Position numbers and translations under genes: made by a program
Assembly (NCBI GenBank): GCA_910583925.1
Contig: CAJTZJ010000002.1
Coordinates: forward strand, 135,738 to 199,737
DNA length: 64,000 nucleotides
Source: an uncultured Eubacterium sp.
GTDB taxonomy: Bacteria; Bacillota; Clostridia; Oscillospirales; Acutalibacteraceae
Direction of reading: 5' to 3'
The notes under the pieces: generated by a model
The model's input: the letters and a program-made list of their open reading frames with translations, nothing else
The model's database searches: none
Told to the model about the DNA's origin: nothing
Shown: positions 61,192 through 64,000 of the stretch, in pieces
Layout of the letters: each line of letters opens with the position of its first letter
Position numbering within the stretch: the stretch's first letter is position 1

Positions 61192-62097
61192 TTACCTTGC
61201 AAGCTCAAGCATTCTGTTAAGAGGAATCAGTGCCTTTTCTTTTATTTCTTCGTTAATCTCAACCTGATTAAGGTTGTTTTCCAAACAATCCCAAACCTTT
61301 TCCAAAGTGATTTTTTTCATATCGGCGCAAATCGGAAGGGGCTCCGGAAAATAAAACTTTTTATCGGGATTTCTTCTTTGAAGCTCGTATAATACGCCGA
61401 TTTCTGTTACAACAATAAATTCTTTATCTTCATTTTTTTCGGAATAATCAATAATTCCGCTTGTTGAGCCTATATAGTCTGCGTATGAAAGCACCTCGTC
61501 TGTGCATTCCGGGTGCATAAGCACCTTAACGCCCTTATGCACTTCTTTAACGGCTTTGATATCTTTAGCAGTGATTTCATTGTGAATAGGGCACCAGCCC
61601 TCGTTCAATATAATATTTTTATCTGAATTTTTCTTAACAAAGCTGCCAAGATTTTTATCCGGAATAAAATAAATATTTTTATTCGGAAGCGCATTTACGA
61701 TTTTCAGTGCATTTGCGCTTGTAACGCAAACATCGGAAACGGATTTAAGCTCTGCTGACGAATTTATGTAGCAGACTACAGCAACATCATCATATTCTTC
61801 TTTTATTTTAAGCACATTTTCCGCCGTTGCCATATGAGCCATAGGGCAGTCAGCTGAGGCATCCGGCATAAGCACGGTTTTTTCAGGACTTAAAATTTTT
61901 GCTGATTCGCCCATAAATTCAACACCGCAGAAAACAATGGTGTCTGCTTCAGAGGTTTTTGCAATCTTTGCAAGATAAAAGCTGTCGCCGACATAATCTG
62001 CAATTTCCTGAACCTCGGGTTCAACATAATAATGAGCCAGAATAACTGCGTTTTTCTTTTCTTTTAGTTTGGTAATTTCATTCTTTAAATCCTTCAT
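61192..62097 (-). CDS. nadA: Quinolinate synthase
   Basis: This 301-residue 4Fe-4S enzyme condenses iminoaspartate and DHAP to quinolinate. Three cluster cysteines are visible in CYINSSAELKSV, EGWCPIHNEI and HPECTDEV; AHYYVEPEVQ and DASADCPMAHM are family signatures. First gene of nadABC, with a promoter at 62144-62172. Confidence 0.96.
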   Translation of the reverse strand: MKDLKNEITKLKEKKNAVILAHYYVEPEVQEIADYVGDSFYLAKIAKTSEADTIVFCGVEFMGESAKILSPEKTVLMPDASADCPMAHMATAENVLKIKEEYDDVAVVCYINSSAELKSVSDVCVTSANALKIVNALPNKNIYFIPDKNLGSFVKKNSDKNIILNEGWCPIHNEITAKDIKAVKEVHKGVKVLMHPECTDEVLSYADYIGSTSGIIDYSEKNEDKEFIVVTEIGVLYELQRRNPDKKFYFPEPLPICADMKKITLEKVWDCLENNLNQVEINEEIKEKALIPLNRMLELAR

Positions 62098-62125
62098 ATA
62101 ACCAAATTCCTTTCGGGATAGTGCT

Positions 62126-62172
62126 ATTAGATATACTTATTCTAATATATAATTATTTTATTTATCTGTCAA
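62126..62172 (-). promoter_or_regulatory. nadABC promoter with dyad over the -10
   Basis: Minus-strand TTGACA (62172-62167), 17-bp spacer and TATATT (62149-62144). The inverted repeat ATTAGA-9-TCTAAT (62126-62146) overlaps the -10, a repressor-type position, perhaps for an NAD-responsive regulator such as NiaR. Confidence 0.55.
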
Positions 62173-62289
62173 GATTATAATAATAATATTAGAGAATAGT
62201 TACGGAAAGCGGCGATAATTGTTGATTTATTTCGGTTAATTTGTTAATATAGTTGTAAAGTGTTTATTTATTAAAGAGTGGTGGAAAAA

Positions 62290-62865
62290 TTGAATGTAAA
62301 TGTTTATGATTTTGACAATACGCTTTATGACGGCGAAACGCTTGTTGATTTCATTTTGTATTATGTTCGGCGTGATATAAAAATTTGGAAATACATACCC
62401 AAGCTTATCATTATTGCCTTTAAAGATGCGTTTCATCTTTTTTCAGTTGAAGAGGCTATAGAGGCATATGCTTCATTTTTAGAAGGTTATTATGTAAAAA
62501 AAACAGATGGTTTTGCAAAGGCGGTTGTTGATTTCTGGAATAAAAATGAAAAGAAAATCAAGCCGTGGTATAACAATGTAAGAAAAGAAAGCGATATTGT
62601 TGTATCCGGTACAACGGATTTCATTCTTGAAGAAATTATGAAAAGAATGGGCATCGGGAATTATGTAGGTTCAAGTATAGATAAGTATACAGGTAAGTTT
62701 ACTCGGCTTTGCTTTCTGGAAAATAAGGTTAAAATTTTTAATGAGCTTTATCCGGATTGTCATATTGAGAATTTTTATACCGATTCTATGAATGATAAAC
62801 CGATGATGGATATTGCCGATCATGTTTATCTTGTTAAAAAGAACAGGATAACGAAGATAAAATAA
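62290..62865 (+). CDS. HAD-family phosphatase (subclass IB-like)
   Basis: This ~191-residue protein has motif I VYDFDNTLYDGE, motif II VVSGTTDFI and motif IV ENFYTDSMNDKPMMDIAD with a helical cap, resembling SerB/CicA-type HAD-IB enzymes. The start may be TTG 62290 (GGTGG upstream) or GTG 62278. It precedes a sugar symporter gene by 32 bases. The substrate is unknown. Confidence 0.85.
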   Translation: MNVNVYDFDNTLYDGETLVDFILYYVRRDIKIWKYIPKLIIIAFKDAFHLFSVEEAIEAYASFLEGYYVKKTDGFAKAVVDFWNKNEKKIKPWYNNVRKESDIVVSGTTDFILEEIMKRMGIGNYVGSSIDKYTGKFTRLCFLENKVKIFNELYPDCHIENFYTDSMNDKPMMDIADHVYLVKKNRITKIK

Positions 62866-62897
62866 TTAAAACAATAAAATGATAGAGGTAAGTTTTT

Positions 62898-64000
62898 ATG
62901 GGAAAGTTAAATGCTTTTTTAAACAGTAAAATTATTAAAACGGATGTAGGCGAGGAAACCTATTTGACATGGAAGGAAACCATTTCATATGCTGTCGGCA
63001 GAGGTGCGCAGGGTATGAATACAAGTATGACCTCTTCCAAGTACATAAATTACTTTCTTACCAATGTACTGTTCAAAAAGCTTGGAAGCAAAGCAATGTC
63101 AACCGCTTCAACAATACGAACCTTCTGTGGTATATTTGATGCAATAAATGATCCGATTATGGGTGTTATTGTTGATAAAACAAGAACGAAGGACGGTCAG
63201 ATGAGGCCTTATATCAAGTGGGCACCGTGGTTTGTTTCACTTGTTATGATTTTGTTTTTTATAGGCAGTGCCGATGCTTCGCCGATATTCAATATTATTT
63301 ATACAACGATTCTTTTTATAGGTCTTGATGTTACATATACTGCGTTTGATATTCCAATGGGCGCTCTTGCCTTTTCAATTACACCGAATGGTATAGAACG
63401 AACCAAGCTTTTCGGTGTAAGCTCTATTGTGCGTTCTGTTTTGGGTGCGCTTCCTCAGGTCTTTGTTGCCGGTGCTGCGCTTCTTCCGTATTTTAAGGAT
63501 CATACCCCCCAGGCATATTTAACTTCGGCAATTATATCTGCAATCGGAATTGTATTTTTGACAAGATTTACTTATAAAAATACGGTTGAAAGAGCCGAGC
63601 ATAAGGAAAATGTTCCTTCGGTTAAGGAATGCTTTGCACTTTTGTTTAAAAACAGGCCGCTTTTAATGCTTTTTATAGGAAATATTTTCTTCTTGCTTTG
63701 TAAAATTGCGGAGCAGGTTTCATTCTATTTTGTTGCTGACTTGATGTTCAACAGAAAGTATAATATTTTTGTTGATGTTGCGAAGTTTCCGGGTTTTCTT
63801 TTTGCCGGAATTCTTGTTCCGAAGCTCATTGAAAGATGGGGCAGAAAGGCAGACAGCAGAAGGTTTTATCAGCTGTGTTGTGTAGCGGCAATTCTTCTTC
63901 ATATCCTGTTTGCCGCTGTTTGCTTTAAAGGGCTTATGGGTAAGCCTGAGGGCGAAAGTGTTTCTCTTTTTACAGGAATTCTTGTTATTGCATTTACAGG
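62898..64000 (+). CDS. GPH-family (glycoside-pentoside-hexuronide) cation symporter, partial
   Basis: The frame opens at ATG 62898 after GAGG and runs to the window edge (367 codons seen, no stop). It is a major-facilitator-type sugar transporter of the GPH/MelB group: WKETISYAVGRGAQGMN near the start, IFDAINDPIMGVIVDKTRTKDGQMRPY (family loop, first part only quoted in pieces: DAINDPIMGV, KTRTKDGQMRPY), and repeated hydrophobic segments. Substrate unknown. The C-terminus is outside the window. Confidence 0.88.
   Translation, partial: MGKLNAFLNSKIIKTDVGEETYLTWKETISYAVGRGAQGMNTSMTSSKYINYFLTNVLFKKLGSKAMSTASTIRTFCGIFDAINDPIMGVIVDKTRTKDGQMRPYIKWAPWFVSLVMILFFIGSADASPIFNIIYTTILFIGLDVTYTAFDIPMGALAFSITPNGIERTKLFGVSSIVRSVLGALPQVFVAGAALLPYFKDHTPQAYLTSAIISAIGIVFLTRFTYKNTVERAEHKENVPSVKECFALLFKNRPLLMLFIGNIFFLLCKIAEQVSFYFVADLMFNRKYNIFVDVAKFPGFLFAGILVPKLIERWGRKADSRRFYQLCCVAAILLHILFAAVCFKGLMGKPEGESVSLFTGILVIAFT

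Noticed and set aside
1..64000. CRISPR arrays or rRNA genes
   Set aside because: No regularly spaced repeats and no rRNA-like stretches were seen anywhere in the window.

Overview
The window looks like chromosomal DNA of a low-GC, spore-forming Firmicute of the class Clostridia, probably a gut-type Eubacteriales/Oscillospirales organism. The reasons are: AGGAGG ribosome sites with frequent TTG starts, a full-length SpoVT, a stand-alone Spo0A-type DNA-binding domain, an NfnAB-type pair, a TnpV relic of the Tn4451 kind, and strong U-run terminators. No species can be named from sequence alone.

Layout. 1-3051: a two-gene ABC exporter, the second gene cut by the window edge. 3157-11076: a phosphate block with two paralogous NptA-PhoU transporters sharing a promoter element, a PhoB/PhoR-like two-component system, an XRE-membrane regulator with an HTH-less paralogue, and a stand-alone E2-type acyltransferase; two of these genes have near-duplicate promoters. 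11107-16560: a catabolic cluster (FGGY kinase, TetR, class III aminotransferase, two-domain class II aldolase). 16557-17814: three small XRE regulators around two short transcription units that look like structured RNAs. 17896-20872: a yybP-ykoY Mn2+ riboswitch and its P-type ATPase. 20979-24764: an RlmD-type methyltransferase, then an AT-rich patch with an HNH-like protein, a DEDDh exonuclease and a broken nucleotidyltransferase. 25045-33245: lepA, trmN6, rsmI, a radical SAM gene, a lipase-like hydrolase, then iolB, an iron alcohol dehydrogenase and a DMT exporter. 33242-37416: a leader-peptide attenuator followed by six tightly packed genes (P-loop kinase-like, two methyltransferases, two GNATs, HAD). 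37499-38778: an orphan holin and GH25 endolysin. 38786-46155: small proteins, tRNA-Pro(CGG), codBA, a PurF-like protein without the catalytic cysteine, a YczE-like protein and a candidate sRNA. 46157-50950: spoVT, a PHP protein, nfnAB, a sugar acetyltransferase, trxA. 51251-53358: a TnpV relic and purF. 53431-58993: a split glutamate synthase and an Amt-PII fusion with a complex leader. 59032-62172: nadABC. 62290-64000: a HAD phosphatase and a truncated GPH-family symporter.

The genes form several working units. Phosphate: two transporters and one sensor system. Nitrogen: Amt-PII, split GltB and PurF in one orientation, with NfnAB able to supply NADPH or act as the small subunit. NAD: the complete aspartate route. 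The best candidates for undescribed biology are regulatory RNAs (17149-17410, 33299-33460, 45870-45970, 58786-58878), the attenuated cluster at 33500-37416, and the aminotransferase/aldolase/kinase pathway.
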